Shown here: positions 23,883-32,565 of the stretch, piece by piece
How the letters are laid out: every line of letters begins with the position of its first letter
How positions within the stretch are numbered: the stretch's first letter is position 1
NCBI GenBank assembly: GCA_024710965.1
Contig: JANJTU010000166.1
Span: forward strand, 1 to 49,861
Direction of reading: 5' to 3'
From: Thauera sp.
GTDB lineage: Bacteria > Pseudomonadota > Gammaproteobacteria > Burkholderiales > Rhodocyclaceae
Length of the DNA: 49,861 nucleotides
Notes under the pieces: generated by a model
Seen by the model: the letters and a program-made list of their open reading frames with translations, nothing else
What the model was told of the DNA's origin: nothing
Databases searched by the model: none
Translations under genes and position numbers: made by a program

Positions 23883-25331
23883 TCAGTGTGCGCCGCGCCC
23901 GTAGTTGTCCTCGAAACGCACGATGTCGTCCTCGCCCAGGTAGCTGCCGGACTGGACCTCGATGATCTCGAGCGGCACCTTGCCCGGATTTGCCAGCCTG
24001 TGCGTGTGGCCGAGCGGAATGTAGGTCGACTCGTTCTCGGCGAGCAGGAAGGTGCGTTCGCCGCTGGTCACTTCAGCGGTGCCGCGCACGACGACCCAGT
24101 GCTCGGCGCGGTGATGGTGCATCTGCAGGCTGAGCTTGGCGCCGGGATTGACGACGATGCGCTTGACCTGGAAGCGCTCGCCGGCGTCGATCGAGTCGTA
24201 CCAGCCCCACGGGCGGTAAACCTTGCGATGGCTCTGCGTCAGGCTGCGGCCTTCGGCCTTGAGGCGTGCCACGACCTTCTTCACGTCCTGCGTGTGGTTC
24301 TTGTGCGCGACCATCACCGCATCGGGCGTCTCGACCACCACCATGTCGTCGCAGCCGATGGCCGCGACCAGGCGTCCGCTTGCATGGACCAGGGTGTTGC
24401 GGCTGCCCTCGAACATCACCTCGCCACGCGCCGCGTTGCCCGCGGCATCCTTTTCCGACACGGCCCAGAGCGCATCCCACGCGCCGACGTCAGACCAGCC
24501 CGCCGCGAGGGGCACGACGATGCCCTGACCCAGCTCCGGTGCGGCGGCGAGTTTCTCCATCACCGCGTAGTCGATCGAGTCGCTCGGCGAGCGTTCGAAT
24601 GCATCGGCATCGATCCGGATGAAGTCGGCGTCGGCGCTGCGGCCTGCATAGGCGTTCCCGCACGCGGCGGCCATCGCCGGGTTGAAGCGCTCGATCGCAC
24701 GCAGCCACACCGACGCCTTCATCATGAAGATGCCGCTGTTCCAGAAATACTCGCCGCTGGCGACGTAGCGCTCGGCAGTGGCGTGGTCCGGCTTCTCGAC
24801 GAACTCGAGCAACGCGCGCGCCGAGTCGGCCCCGCTGGCCATCGCGCCGGCGCGGATGTAGCCGTAGCCGGTTTCCGCGCGGTCGGGCACGATGCCGAAG
24901 GTGACCAGCGCGCCGTCGGCCGCCAGCTGCGCGCCCTCCACGATCGCCAACTGGAAGGCCGCCACATTGGCGATGACGTGGTCGGCGGGCATCACCAGCA
25001 GCACCGGATCGCCCTCCCCGACCGCGGCCAGCGCCGCCAGCGTGAGCGCCGGCGCGGTGTTGCGGCCCACGGGCTCGAGCACGATCTGGGGCGACCTCAG
25101 CCCGATCTGGCGCAGCTGTTCGGCGATGATGAAGCGGTACTCTTCGTTCGTCACCACCAGCGGGCGCGGATCGACCTCGCCGTCGGCAAAGCCCTTCAGC
25201 CGCGCGGCGGTTTCCTGCAGCAGCGACAGCTCACCGGTGAGCGGCAGCAGTTGCTTGGGATGGCTCTCGCGCGAAGCGGGCCACAGCCGTGTGCCGGAGC
25301 CGCCGGACAGAATTACGCTCTTGATCGTCAT
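23883..25331 (-). CDS. manC: Mannose-1-phosphate guanylyltransferase / mannose-6-phosphate isomerase
   Basis: Bifunctional type II enzyme that makes GDP-mannose from mannose-1-phosphate and GTP, with a C-terminal isomerase cupin. 482 residues, normal for the ManC/AlgA family. The nucleotidyltransferase signature is ILSGGSGTRLWPASRESHPKQLLPL at the N-terminus. FVEKPD and NSGIFMMKASVWL are further family motifs. The C-terminal cupin begins PWGWYDSIDAGERFQVKRIVV and contains LQMHHHRAEHWVVVRGTAEV. Located 29 bp after rfbC, it is probably the last gene of the rfbBDC-manC unit feeding polysaccharide synthesis. Confidence 0.95.
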   Translation of the reverse strand: MTIKSVILSGGSGTRLWPASRESHPKQLLPLTGELSLLQETAARLKGFADGEVDPRPLVVTNEEYRFIIAEQLRQIGLRSPQIVLEPVGRNTAPALTLAALAAVGEGDPVLLVMPADHVIANVAAFQLAIVEGAQLAADGALVTFGIVPDRAETGYGYIRAGAMASGADSARALLEFVEKPDHATAERYVASGEYFWNSGIFMMKASVWLRAIERFNPAMAAACGNAYAGRSADADFIRIDADAFERSPSDSIDYAVMEKLAAAPELGQGIVVPLAAGWSDVGAWDALWAVSEKDAAGNAARGEVMFEGSRNTLVHASGRLVAAIGCDDMVVVETPDAVMVAHKNHTQDVKKVVARLKAEGRSLTQSHRKVYRPWGWYDSIDAGERFQVKRIVVNPGAKLSLQMHHHRAEHWVVVRGTAEVTSGERTFLLAENESTYIPLGHTHRLANPGKVPLEIIEVQSGSYLGEDDIVRFEDNYGRGAH

Positions 25332-25360
25332 GGATACGGTTTCCGTTCAGTCTCTGTTTG

Positions 25361-25921
25361 TCAGTCGAAGAGTTCGGCGTCGGCGAGCAGCCGCCCTTCC
25401 CTGTCCTTGGCCGACAGCAGCGGTGCGCCCGGCGACGGCAGCCCGGCCAGCGGCCAGTCGATGCCGATCGCGGGGTCGTCCCAGCGCACGCAGCGCTCGT
25501 GCTCGGGCGCGTAGTAATCGGTTGTCTTGTAGAGGAAATCGGCCGATTCGCTCAGGACCAGAAAGCCGTGCGCGAAGCCGGGCGGGATCCACAGCTGACG
25601 GTGGTTCTCGCCCGACAGCTCGGCACCGACCCAGCGCCCGAAGTGCGGCGAACGCCGGCGCAGGTCCACCGCGACATCGAACACCCGTCCCTGCACCACG
25701 CGCACGAGCTTTCCCTGCGGCTGGCGGATCTGGTAATGCAGGCCGCGCAGCACGCCGGCCGCCGAGCGCGAATGGTTGTCCTGCACGAACTGCAGGTCAA
25801 GGCCGGTGAGTTCGCGAAAGTTACGGGCGTTGAAGCTCTCGAGGAAGAATCCGCGCGCATCGCCGAAGACTCTGGGCTCCAGCAGCAGGACGTCCGGAAT
25901 GGCTGTTGCAATTGCTTTCAT
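25361..25921 (-). CDS. rfbC: dTDP-4-dehydrorhamnose 3,5-epimerase
   Basis: Third specific step to dTDP-L-rhamnose. 186 residues, the usual RmlC length, a cupin-fold enzyme. Key motifs are EPRVFGDARGFFLESFN, FVQDNHSRSAAGVLRGLHYQ (catalytic His in RGLHYQ), VRVVQGRVFDVAVDLRR, WIPPGFAHGFLVLSE and the conserved Tyr region YKTTDYYAPEHE. It starts 16 bp after rfbD. Confidence 0.96.
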   Translation of the reverse strand: MKAIATAIPDVLLLEPRVFGDARGFFLESFNARNFRELTGLDLQFVQDNHSRSAAGVLRGLHYQIRQPQGKLVRVVQGRVFDVAVDLRRRSPHFGRWVGAELSGENHRQLWIPPGFAHGFLVLSESADFLYKTTDYYAPEHERCVRWDDPAIGIDWPLAGLPSPGAPLLSAKDREGRLLADAELFD

Positions 25922-25937
25922 TGATTCGTCTGTCTTC

Positions 25938-26828
25938 TCAGGTCAGCACTTCGCGCAACATGCGCGCCACGCCTGCGTGCCAGTCCGGCAAGTGCAGGCC
26001 GAAGGTGGTCCGCAGCCGGGTGGTGTCCAGCCGCGAATTCAGCGGGCGGGCGGCCGGCGTCGGGTAGGCGGAGGTCGGAATCGGCACGACTTCGGTGGCC
26101 TTCAGCGTCGCGCCGAGGCGGCGCGCCTCGTCGAGCACGAAGCAGGCGTAGGCGTGCCAGCTCGTCTCGCCCGCCGCGGCGAGGTGGTAGGTGCCGTCGC
26201 GGCCGGAGCCGGCAAGCGTGGCGCGCAGCGCGTGGGCGCTGACGTCGGCGATGAGTTCGGCGCCGGTGGGCGCGCCGGCCTGGTCGGCGATCACGCTCAG
26301 GCGCTCGCGCTCGGCCGCCAGGCGCAGCATGGTCCTGGCGAAGTTGCCGCCGCGCGCGGCATACACCCAGGAGGTGCGCAGGATCAGGTGGCGGCAGCCG
26401 CTATCGCGGATGGCCTTCTCACCGGCGAGCTTGCTGTGGCCGTAGACCGATAGCGGCCCGGTGGCGTCTTCCTCCCGCCAGGGGCGCTCGCCGCTGCCGT
26501 CGAAGACGTAGTCGGTCGAATAGTGCAGCAGCAGCGCCCCGCTCCGCGCCGCTTCGCCGGCGAGGGCGGCGACCGCCTCGGCATTGATGCGCCAGGCCAG
26601 CTCGGGTTCGCTCTCTGCCTTGTCCACCGCGGTGTAGGCGGCCGCATTGACGATCGCGGCCGGCGCGAGCCGGCGCACGGTGTCGGCGAGCGCATCCGGG
26701 CGCGAGAGGTCGCCGCACGACTCGCCGTCGCCGTGGCGGTCGAGCGCCACGACTTCGCCGAGCGGCGCCAGCGCGCGCTGCAGCTCCCAGCCCACCTGGC
26801 CGTTGCGGCCGAGCAGCAGGATCTTCAT
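25938..26828 (-). CDS. rfbD: dTDP-4-dehydrorhamnose reductase
   Basis: Final step to dTDP-L-rhamnose, NAD(P)H-dependent. 296 residues from ATG 26828 ([20 protein letters not shown]). Short-chain dehydrogenase/RmlD motifs are the nucleotide-binding [28 protein letters not shown] and the YGHSKLAGE catalytic Tyr-Lys. The ATG overlaps the rfbB stop by 4 bp. rfbA, which usually sits between rfbD and rfbC, is absent. Confidence 0.96.
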   Translation of the reverse strand: MKILLLGRNGQVGWELQRALAPLGEVVALDRHGDGESCGDLSRPDALADTVRRLAPAAIVNAAAYTAVDKAESEPELAWRINAEAVAALAGEAARSGALLLHYSTDYVFDGSGERPWREEDATGPLSVYGHSKLAGEKAIRDSGCRHLILRTSWVYAARGGNFARTMLRLAAERERLSVIADQAGAPTGAELIADVSAHALRATLAGSGRDGTYHLAAAGETSWHAYACFVLDEARRLGATLKATEVVPIPTSAYPTPAARPLNSRLDTTRLRTTFGLHLPDWHAGVARMLREVLT

Positions 26829-27895
26829 TGCAGGCCCTCGCGCCCGGCGTAGTTGCGCGCCACCCAGTCGCGATAGGCGCCGCTCTGCACGTTCGCCACC
26901 CAGCCGGCGTGCTCCAGATACCACTGCACGGTCTTGCGGATGCCGGTCTCGAAGGTCTCCGCCGGCCGCCAGCCGAGCTCGCGCTCGATCTTGCGCGCGT
27001 CGATCGCGTAGCGGCGGTCGTGACCCGGACGGTCGGTGACATGGGTGACGAGGCGGCGGTAGCTGCCGGCGGCGTCCGGGCGCAGCTCGTCGAGCAGGCC
27101 GCAGATCGTGTGCACGATGTCGAGGTTGGTCTTCTCATTCCAGCCGCCGACGTTGTAGGTCTCGCCCGGGCGGCCGCGCGCCAGCACTTCGCGGATCGCG
27201 CTGCAGTGGTCGGTCACGTACAGCCAGTCGCGCACGTTGAGGCCGTCGCCGTAGATCGGCAGCGGCTTGCCCGCGAGCGCGTTGACGATCATCAGCGGGA
27301 TCAGCTTCTCGGGGAACTGGTAGGGGCCGTAGTTGTTCGAGCAGTTCGTCGTCAGCACCGGCAGGCCGTAGGTGTGGTGCCAGGCGCGCACCAGGTGGTC
27401 GCTCGCCGCCTTGCTCGCGGAGTAGGGGCTGTTCGGCTCGTAGGCGCGCGTCTCGACGAACTGCGCGTCGTTCGGCCCGAGCGAGCCATAGACCTCGTCG
27501 GTGCTGATGTGCAGGAAGCGGAAGCCCTCCCGCTCTGCACCGGTCAGGGTCGCCCAGTGCTGGCGCGCCGCTTCCAGCAGCGTGAACGTGCCTTCGACAT
27601 TGGTGCGGACGAAGGCCGCGGGGCCGTGGATCGAGCGGTCGACGTGGCTTTCGGCGGCGAAATGGACGATCGCGCGCGGGCGGTGTTCGGCGAGCAGGCG
27701 GTCGAGCAGCGCGCGGTCGCAGATGTCGCCGTGCACGAAGCGGTGGCGCACATCGCCCTCGAGGCCCGCCAAGGTCTGCAGGTTGCCGGCGTAGGTCAGC
27801 GCATCCAGGTTGAGCACCGCCTCGTCGCCGTGCGCGAGCCAGTCGAGAACGAAATTTGCGCCGATGAAGCCGGCGCCGCCAGTCACGAGGATCAC
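26825..27895 (-). CDS. rfbB: dTDP-glucose 4,6-dehydratase
   Basis: Converts dTDP-glucose to dTDP-4-keto-6-deoxyglucose. 356 residues from GTG 27895, which has AGGAG about 9 nt upstream. Extended SDR motifs are TGGAGFIG at the N-terminus, [12 protein letters not shown], the catalytic STDEVYG and [12 protein letters not shown] (Tyr-Lys), and [15 protein letters not shown]. First gene of rfbB-rfbD-rfbC-manC on the minus strand; it overlaps rfbD by 4 bp. Confidence 0.97.
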   Translation of the reverse strand: MILVTGGAGFIGANFVLDWLAHGDEAVLNLDALTYAGNLQTLAGLEGDVRHRFVHGDICDRALLDRLLAEHRPRAIVHFAAESHVDRSIHGPAAFVRTNVEGTFTLLEAARQHWATLTGAEREGFRFLHISTDEVYGSLGPNDAQFVETRAYEPNSPYSASKAASDHLVRAWHHTYGLPVLTTNCSNNYGPYQFPEKLIPLMIVNALAGKPLPIYGDGLNVRDWLYVTDHCSAIREVLARGRPGETYNVGGWNEKTNLDIVHTICGLLDELRPDAAGSYRRLVTHVTDRPGHDRRYAIDARKIERELGWRPAETFETGIRKTVQWYLEHAGWVANVQSGAYRDWVARNYAGREGLQ

Positions 27896-27949
27896 TGCCC
27901 TACTCCTGCCAGAATCGGAAAGGCGGGATTATGGCACGCCTGCCGGCGC

Positions 27950-29050
27950 TCACAGCCCAAGTCGATCGGCATAACCGGTCATCTCCAGGTAACCCTGTCC
28001 GGTTTCCGCTTCCCTGCCCTGCGCGTCGAGTTCGAACACGCGCACCGCGCCTTCCCAATACACTGCGCCGGTCGAGCGCCGGCTGTCGAGCTCCTGGTCG
28101 TCCATCAGCGGGCGCAGGCGCAGCCGTCGCCCATCGGCGAGCTCGACTTCCCATTCCACCGGGTAGCTGGCGCCGGTGCGCGGCGAGCGCCAGCGCCGCC
28201 CGGGCACGAAGCGGACATCGCCGGCGCCCAGGATCCGGCGCGCACCACCCGCCGCTGCCGTGCCGCCAACCCACATCGCCCTGCCCTCGCCGTCGCGCAT
28301 CTGAAAGGCCATCAGGGCGCCGCCGTCGTGCAGGTTGATGCCGATCCAGTCCCAGCCGTGTGCGCCTTCGGGCAGCAGCTGGCTGGACCATTCGTGGTCC
28401 AGCCAGGCGTGCCCCTCGACGGCGAGCGTTGCCGCGTCCAGGCGCAGGGTGCCGCGCACCGCCAGCTGCGGCCGGCTGTAGTAGTAGCTTGCGTTCACCG
28501 GATCGGGGGCCTTCTGGCTGAAGCCGTCGCGGCCGTTCGCGAGCGGCGGCCGGTCGGGCACGAACTCGAGTTCGAAGCCGAAATCCTCCGCCTCGATGCG
28601 GCTGCGATAGGGGGCGAGGAGTTCGTCGCCGCCCCGAAGAAACCAGTCGCCGAGCTGCACTGCGGTCCGTCCCTGCTCCGCCCCGGCCAGCCCCGGCCAG
28701 GCGCGGGCGGCGCGCTCGGCGTGGCGCAGGCGGCCGCTGCGCGGGTCGGCGACTGCCGCATGGGCGAGGATCAGCTGGGTCGGGGCGAAGCGGCTCGGGT
28801 TGTCCTCGCCGATGCGCGTGCGCACGCGAAAGAAGGTGAGTTGGAAGCCGCGCGCCACGCCGGCAGCGTCGCGTAGCCAGCCGGTGATGTACCACCATTC
28901 CGTGCGGTGGCCGGGGTGGGCGCCGAAGTCGCGCGGAAACGCGAGCGCCCGGCCGGGCAGCACCGGATCGTAGGGCGCGGGCGCGCCAGCGTGCGCGGGC
29001 AGGCTCGCGAGCGCGAGCAGCAACAGGAAGGCACGCCACATCGCGCTCAC
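27950..29050 (-). CDS. Secreted AttH-like lipocalin-fold protein (CrtC-like domain)
   Basis: 366 residues from GTG 29050, which overlaps the permease stop as GTGA; ATG 29041 three codons in is an alternative. A signal peptide (MWRAFLLLLALASLPAHA) is followed by the AttH / carotenoid 1,2-hydratase-like domain: ALAFPRDFGAHPGHRTEWWYITGWL, GFQLTFFRVR, YYYSRPQLAVRGTL, GHAWLDHEWSSQ, GWDWIGINLHDGGALMAFQMRD. The family adopts a double lipocalin-like fold. It is regularly found with an ABC transporter of this type (attEFGH). Its ligand is unknown; envelope or lipid handling is suggested by context. Confidence 0.88.
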   Translation of the reverse strand: MSAMWRAFLLLLALASLPAHAGAPAPYDPVLPGRALAFPRDFGAHPGHRTEWWYITGWLRDAAGVARGFQLTFFRVRTRIGEDNPSRFAPTQLILAHAAVADPRSGRLRHAERAARAWPGLAGAEQGRTAVQLGDWFLRGGDELLAPYRSRIEAEDFGFELEFVPDRPPLANGRDGFSQKAPDPVNASYYYSRPQLAVRGTLRLDAATLAVEGHAWLDHEWSSQLLPEGAHGWDWIGINLHDGGALMAFQMRDGEGRAMWVGGTAAAGGARRILGAGDVRFVPGRRWRSPRTGASYPVEWEVELADGRRLRLRPLMDDQELDSRRSTGAVYWEGAVRVFELDAQGREAETGQGYLEMTGYADRLGL

Positions 29051-31617
29051 CAGTCCGCCTTCACCGCCAGCACCACCGAGCGCCGCATCGCGCGCGCGCC
29101 GGCGAGCCGGGCGACGAAGGCCGCGAGCACGACCAGGCTCAGGGCGAAGGCCGCGAGCGCGCTCCAGGGCACGGCGAGGTCCATGCTCCAGTGAAAGCTC
29201 TGGCGGTTGATCACCTCGATCAACACCCAGGCGATCGCGGCGCCGCCGAGCAGCCCGGTGGCGACCCCGAGCGCCGCCGTCAGCGCGCCCTCGATTGCGA
29301 TCAGGCGGCCGATCTCGGCGCGGGTGAGGCCGAGGTGACGCAGCATCCCGAACTCGCCCTCGCGCGTCGTCGCCAGCGCGGCAAAGGTGGTGGCGATGCC
29401 GAACAGGCCGATCAGCACCGCCACCGCCTCCATCAGGTAGGTGATCAGGAAGGTGCGGTCGAAGATCCGCAGCGTCACCGCGCGGATCTCGCCCGGCAGC
29501 GAAACCGTGATGTGCTCGGCGCCGAGCAGCGCGCGCAGCGCCGCCGCCACCGCCTGCGGGTCGTGCCCGGCGGCGACGCGGATCGCCGCATCATTGACCC
29601 GGGTGTCGCCGGTGAGGGCGACGTAATCCGCACTCTCGAGCAGCGCTGCGCCGTGCTGGCGCGCGTAGTCACGCCAGATGCCGGCGACGACGAAGGCGCG
29701 CGTCCGCCCGCCCAGCGGCAGTTCGAAACGGTCGCCGACCTCGAGCCCACGCCGGTCGGCGGCGGCTTCCGAAATCCACGCCGGGGTGGCGCCTTCCCCG
29801 CTTGGCCGCTCCGGCGAGCCGGCCACCAGCGGCAGCCCCCAGTTGCCGCCCACCGGGCGGGCGAGCACGCTGAAGAGTGGCTCCGCATCCGAGATGCGCA
29901 GGTTCAGCAGCCGCGTCGTGTCCACCGTCGCCACCCCTGGCAGCGCGGCGATGCGCGCGAGCGCCGGCGGGTCCAGGTAGCCGCTCGCGGCCGAGGACGA
30001 GGCGCGCAGATAGAGGTCGGCCGGCAGCACCTGGTTCAGCCAGTCGTCCACCGAGACGCGAAACGAGCCGACCATGATCGCCATCGCCGCAGCCAGCGCC
30101 ACGCTGGCGATGACCCCCGCGCCGGCGACCACCGCCTGCCCCGGTGCCGCGCTCAACCGCGCATGCGCCAGCCGCCACAGCACGCTCCGCCCGCGCCCGA
30201 GCAGCGGCAGCACGGCGTGCGCGAGCGAGGGCAGCGCCAGCACCGCGCCCGCCAGGATCAGGGCCACCGCCGCATAGCCGCCGAGCGGAATGCCGCCGAA
30301 CGGCGGCAGCAGGCAGGCGAGCGCCGCCGGCGCCAGCAGCGCGAGCACCGCCACGCCGCGCGTGCGCGGCCGCAGCAGCCCGGCGCGCTCCGCCTCGCCG
30401 GCATGCAGCGCCCGTGCCGGCGCCACGCGGGCGGCCTCGCGCGCCGGTAGCCAGGTGCCGGCCATGCCGGCGAACACGCCGAGCACGAGGTAGGCCGCGC
30501 CGAGCCCGGGCTGGAACTGCAGCGCCGGCGCCACCCCGCGGAAGAAGCCCGCGCCGAGGTCGCCACCGACGAGGCGGAATGCCGCCGCCGCCAGCGCGTG
30601 GCCGAGCAGCACGCCGAGCACGCCGCCCGCCAGCCCCACCGTCGCCCCTTCGGCGAGCAGGCCGCGCAGCAGCCGGCCCCGCTCCAGGCCGAGCGCGCGC
30701 AGCAGCGCGAACTCGCGCCGGCGCCGCGCGACCGACAGCAGCTGGGCCGAGAACACGAGAAAGCCGCCGGTCAGCAGTGCGATCGCCGCGAGCATGGTCA
30801 GATTGACGCGGTAGGCGCGCGTCAGCGCGCCGAGTTCGCCCGCGGCGGCTTCCGGTTCGCGCAGCGCGAGGCCGGGCGGCAGCAGCGGCGACAGCGCCCC
30901 GATCGCCGCCTGCGGCGCCAGCCCCTTGGCCAGCCGCAGGTCGACGCGGGTCAGGACGCCGATGCGCTCGAACAGCGCCTGCGCGGCGGCGATGTCCATC
31001 ACGCCGAGCCGCGCATCGGCGCCCGGCAGGCTGCCGGCGATGCGCAGGCGGTGGCTCGCCACGCCCGATTGCACGACCAGCTCGCCCTGTTCGATCGCGG
31101 CCGGCAGCGCACGCCCGTCGCCCGCCGTCGCCGGCGCGGACAGCGCCTGTCGTGCGGCCTCCGACAGGAACAGGTTGCGCGGCTGCAGCGCGGCGAAGCG
31201 CCCCTCGCCCTCATCCGTGCCGCCCGCCTCGGCTCCGCCATCCGCCAGCGGCAGCAGCGCCGGCTGCACGCCGGCGACGCGGAACAGGTCGATGCCGACG
31301 ACGGTCAGCGTGTCGTCGCGCCCCGGCAGCCGGGCCTCGATCTCGAGCACCGGACTCGCCTCGGCGACTTCCGCGCGCCGTGCGAGCACGGCGTAGATCG
31401 TCTCGTCGAAGCCGTCGCGCGGACCGACGAGCTGCAGATCGGCCTGTGCCGCGATCAGGCGCATGCCGCGGCCGAACTCGTCGAGCGCCGCGCTGTGGAT
31501 CAGCTGCACGGCGAGGCCCAGCGCCACGCCGAGCCCGATCGCGAGCAGCGACAGCGCGCTCGCGAGCCGGCGCCGCAGCAGGCTGGCGAGGAAGACGCGG
31601 CGCAGCATCGGGCTCAT
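29047..31617 (-). CDS. FtsX-type ABC transporter permease (AttFG/MacB-like)
   Basis: 856 residues from ATG 31617 (MSPMLRRVFLASLLRRRLASALSLLAIGLGVALG). It looks like two tandem FtsX units: an N-terminal membrane helix with a large periplasmic domain (HSAALDEFGRGMRLIAAQADLQLVG), three membrane helices, then a second unit (AGAGVIASVALAAAMAIMVGSF, a periplasmic domain, and a final FLITYLMEAVAVLIGLFGIATTFAALATTREGEFGMLRHLGLT cluster). Such permeases extract lipoproteins or lipophilic molecules. It follows the ATPase gene and precedes the secreted AttH-like protein with a 4-bp overlap. Confidence 0.9.
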   Translation of the reverse strand: MSPMLRRVFLASLLRRRLASALSLLAIGLGVALGLAVQLIHSAALDEFGRGMRLIAAQADLQLVGPRDGFDETIYAVLARRAEVAEASPVLEIEARLPGRDDTLTVVGIDLFRVAGVQPALLPLADGGAEAGGTDEGEGRFAALQPRNLFLSEAARQALSAPATAGDGRALPAAIEQGELVVQSGVASHRLRIAGSLPGADARLGVMDIAAAQALFERIGVLTRVDLRLAKGLAPQAAIGALSPLLPPGLALREPEAAAGELGALTRAYRVNLTMLAAIALLTGGFLVFSAQLLSVARRRREFALLRALGLERGRLLRGLLAEGATVGLAGGVLGVLLGHALAAAAFRLVGGDLGAGFFRGVAPALQFQPGLGAAYLVLGVFAGMAGTWLPAREAARVAPARALHAGEAERAGLLRPRTRGVAVLALLAPAALACLLPPFGGIPLGGYAAVALILAGAVLALPSLAHAVLPLLGRGRSVLWRLAHARLSAAPGQAVVAGAGVIASVALAAAMAIMVGSFRVSVDDWLNQVLPADLYLRASSSAASGYLDPPALARIAALPGVATVDTTRLLNLRISDAEPLFSVLARPVGGNWGLPLVAGSPERPSGEGATPAWISEAAADRRGLEVGDRFELPLGGRTRAFVVAGIWRDYARQHGAALLESADYVALTGDTRVNDAAIRVAAGHDPQAVAAALRALLGAEHITVSLPGEIRAVTLRIFDRTFLITYLMEAVAVLIGLFGIATTFAALATTREGEFGMLRHLGLTRAEIGRLIAIEGALTAALGVATGLLGGAAIAWVLIEVINRQSFHWSMDLAVPWSALAAFALSLVVLAAFVARLAGARAMRRSVVLAVKADW

Positions 31618-31694
31618 CGCCCCGCGCTCCCGCCACCGGTGTTCGCGCCGAACGGCCACGCGCGCGCTTCCGGGCAGAGCGGCCAGGCACTCAT
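31614..31694 (-). CDS. Possible 26-residue coupling ORF between ATPase and permease genes
   Basis: ATG at 31694 overlaps the ATPase stop as ATGA, and its own TGA overlaps the permease ATG (31617) as ATGA. The 26-residue product (MSAWPLCPEARAWPFGANTG...) has no recognisable domain. The exact double overlap suggests it may relay ribosomes across the 73-bp gap. It could also be coincidence in GC-rich DNA. Confidence 0.3.
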   Translation of the reverse strand: MSAWPLCPEARAWPFGANTGGGSAGR

Positions 31695-32368
31695 GTCCGC
31701 GCCGTGACATCGACCAGCCCCGCCGGGCCGAGCTCGAGCACCCGGTCCGCCCGCCGCGCCGCCGCGCGCGAATGCGTCACGAGCACGCCGGCCGCGCCGT
31801 TGCCACGGATCTGCGCGAGCAGCAGGTCGAGCACGTCGGCGGCGCGGCCGGGGTCGAGGTTACCGGTCGGCTCGTCGGCGAGCACCAGTTGCGGGCGGTG
31901 CACCAGCGCGCGCGCGATCGCCACGCGCTGCATCTCGCCGCCGGAGAGCTGCTGCGGCGCGTCGTCGGCGCGCCCGCCCAGGCCGACGCGCTCGAGCATC
32001 GCCCGCGCACGGGCGGCGGCCTCGCGCTCGGGCCGCTCGAGCAGCCACAGCGGCAGGGCGACGTTCTGCAGCAAGCTCAGGTGCGGCAGGATGTGGAAGG
32101 CCTGAAAGACGAAGCCGAAGTGCCGCCGCCGCAGCCGCGCGAGCGCATCGTCGTCGAGCCGGTCGATGCGCTCGCCGGCGACCTCGATCTCGCCGCCATC
32201 GACCGGCTCCAGGCCGGCGATGCAGTTCAGCAGCGTCGACTTGCCCGAACCGGACTCGCCGACGACGGCAACGCATTCGCCGGCGCCCACGCGCAGCGCG
32301 AGGTCGTGGAACAGCAGGCGCGGCGGCGTGCCGGGAACGGACTTGCAAAGGGCGTCGATGCGCAGCAT
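31691..32368 (-). CDS. ABC transporter ATP-binding protein (AttE/LolD/MacB-like)
   Basis: 225 residues from ATG 32368 (MLRIDALCKSVPGTPPRLLF). Motifs are Walker A GESGSGKSTLLN, the Q-loop FVFQAFHILPHLSLLQNV, signature LSGGEMQRVAIARAL and Walker B LVLADEPTGNLD, then the H-loop VLVTHS. This is the subfamily that energises FtsX-type permeases. It is the first gene of the three-gene exporter unit and is divergent from hpnC. Confidence 0.94.
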   Translation of the reverse strand: MLRIDALCKSVPGTPPRLLFHDLALRVGAGECVAVVGESGSGKSTLLNCIAGLEPVDGGEIEVAGERIDRLDDDALARLRRRHFGFVFQAFHILPHLSLLQNVALPLWLLERPEREAAARARAMLERVGLGGRADDAPQQLSGGEMQRVAIARALVHRPQLVLADEPTGNLDPGRAADVLDLLLAQIRGNGAAGVLVTHSRAAARRADRVLELGPAGLVDVTART

Positions 32369-32417
32369 GCGGCGGCTGACCCGGAGTGGATGAAAAAGTG
32401 CCGGAACGGCGTCTTCG

Positions 32418-32425
32418 CTTATACT
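32418..32425. promoter_or_regulatory. -10-like element between the exporter ATPase gene and hpnC
   Basis: CTTATACT reads as TATACT on the plus strand (32420-32425) and TATAAG on the minus strand (32418-32423). It is the only AT-rich hexamer in the 197-bp divergent region, so one or both operons may start here. No -35 is evident for either direction. Confidence 0.4.
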
Positions 32426-32428
32426 CCC

Positions 32429-32475
32429 GGCGCCGCGCCCGGGCCAGACCGGGGCGTGGCGCCGATGACGTTTTT
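32429..32475 (+). terminator. Large hairpin plus T-tract in the hpnC leader
   Basis: Arms 32429-32442 and 32449-32463 (GGCGCC at both ends, with CGCCC / GGGCG inside) form a stem of about 14 pairs with a 6-nt loop. GATGACG and TTTTT (32471-32475) follow. No plus-strand gene lies upstream, so this resembles an attenuator in the hpnC 5' leader rather than an end-of-operon terminator. Confidence 0.4.
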
Positions 32476-32565
32476 CCCCCTGTTTCCGGCCGCTGTGCGA
32501 TGCCGTTGTGCGGCCTCGGACGGGGCTCCACTCCTGCCCAAAATTCGGCCCCGGCCGGCCACTGC

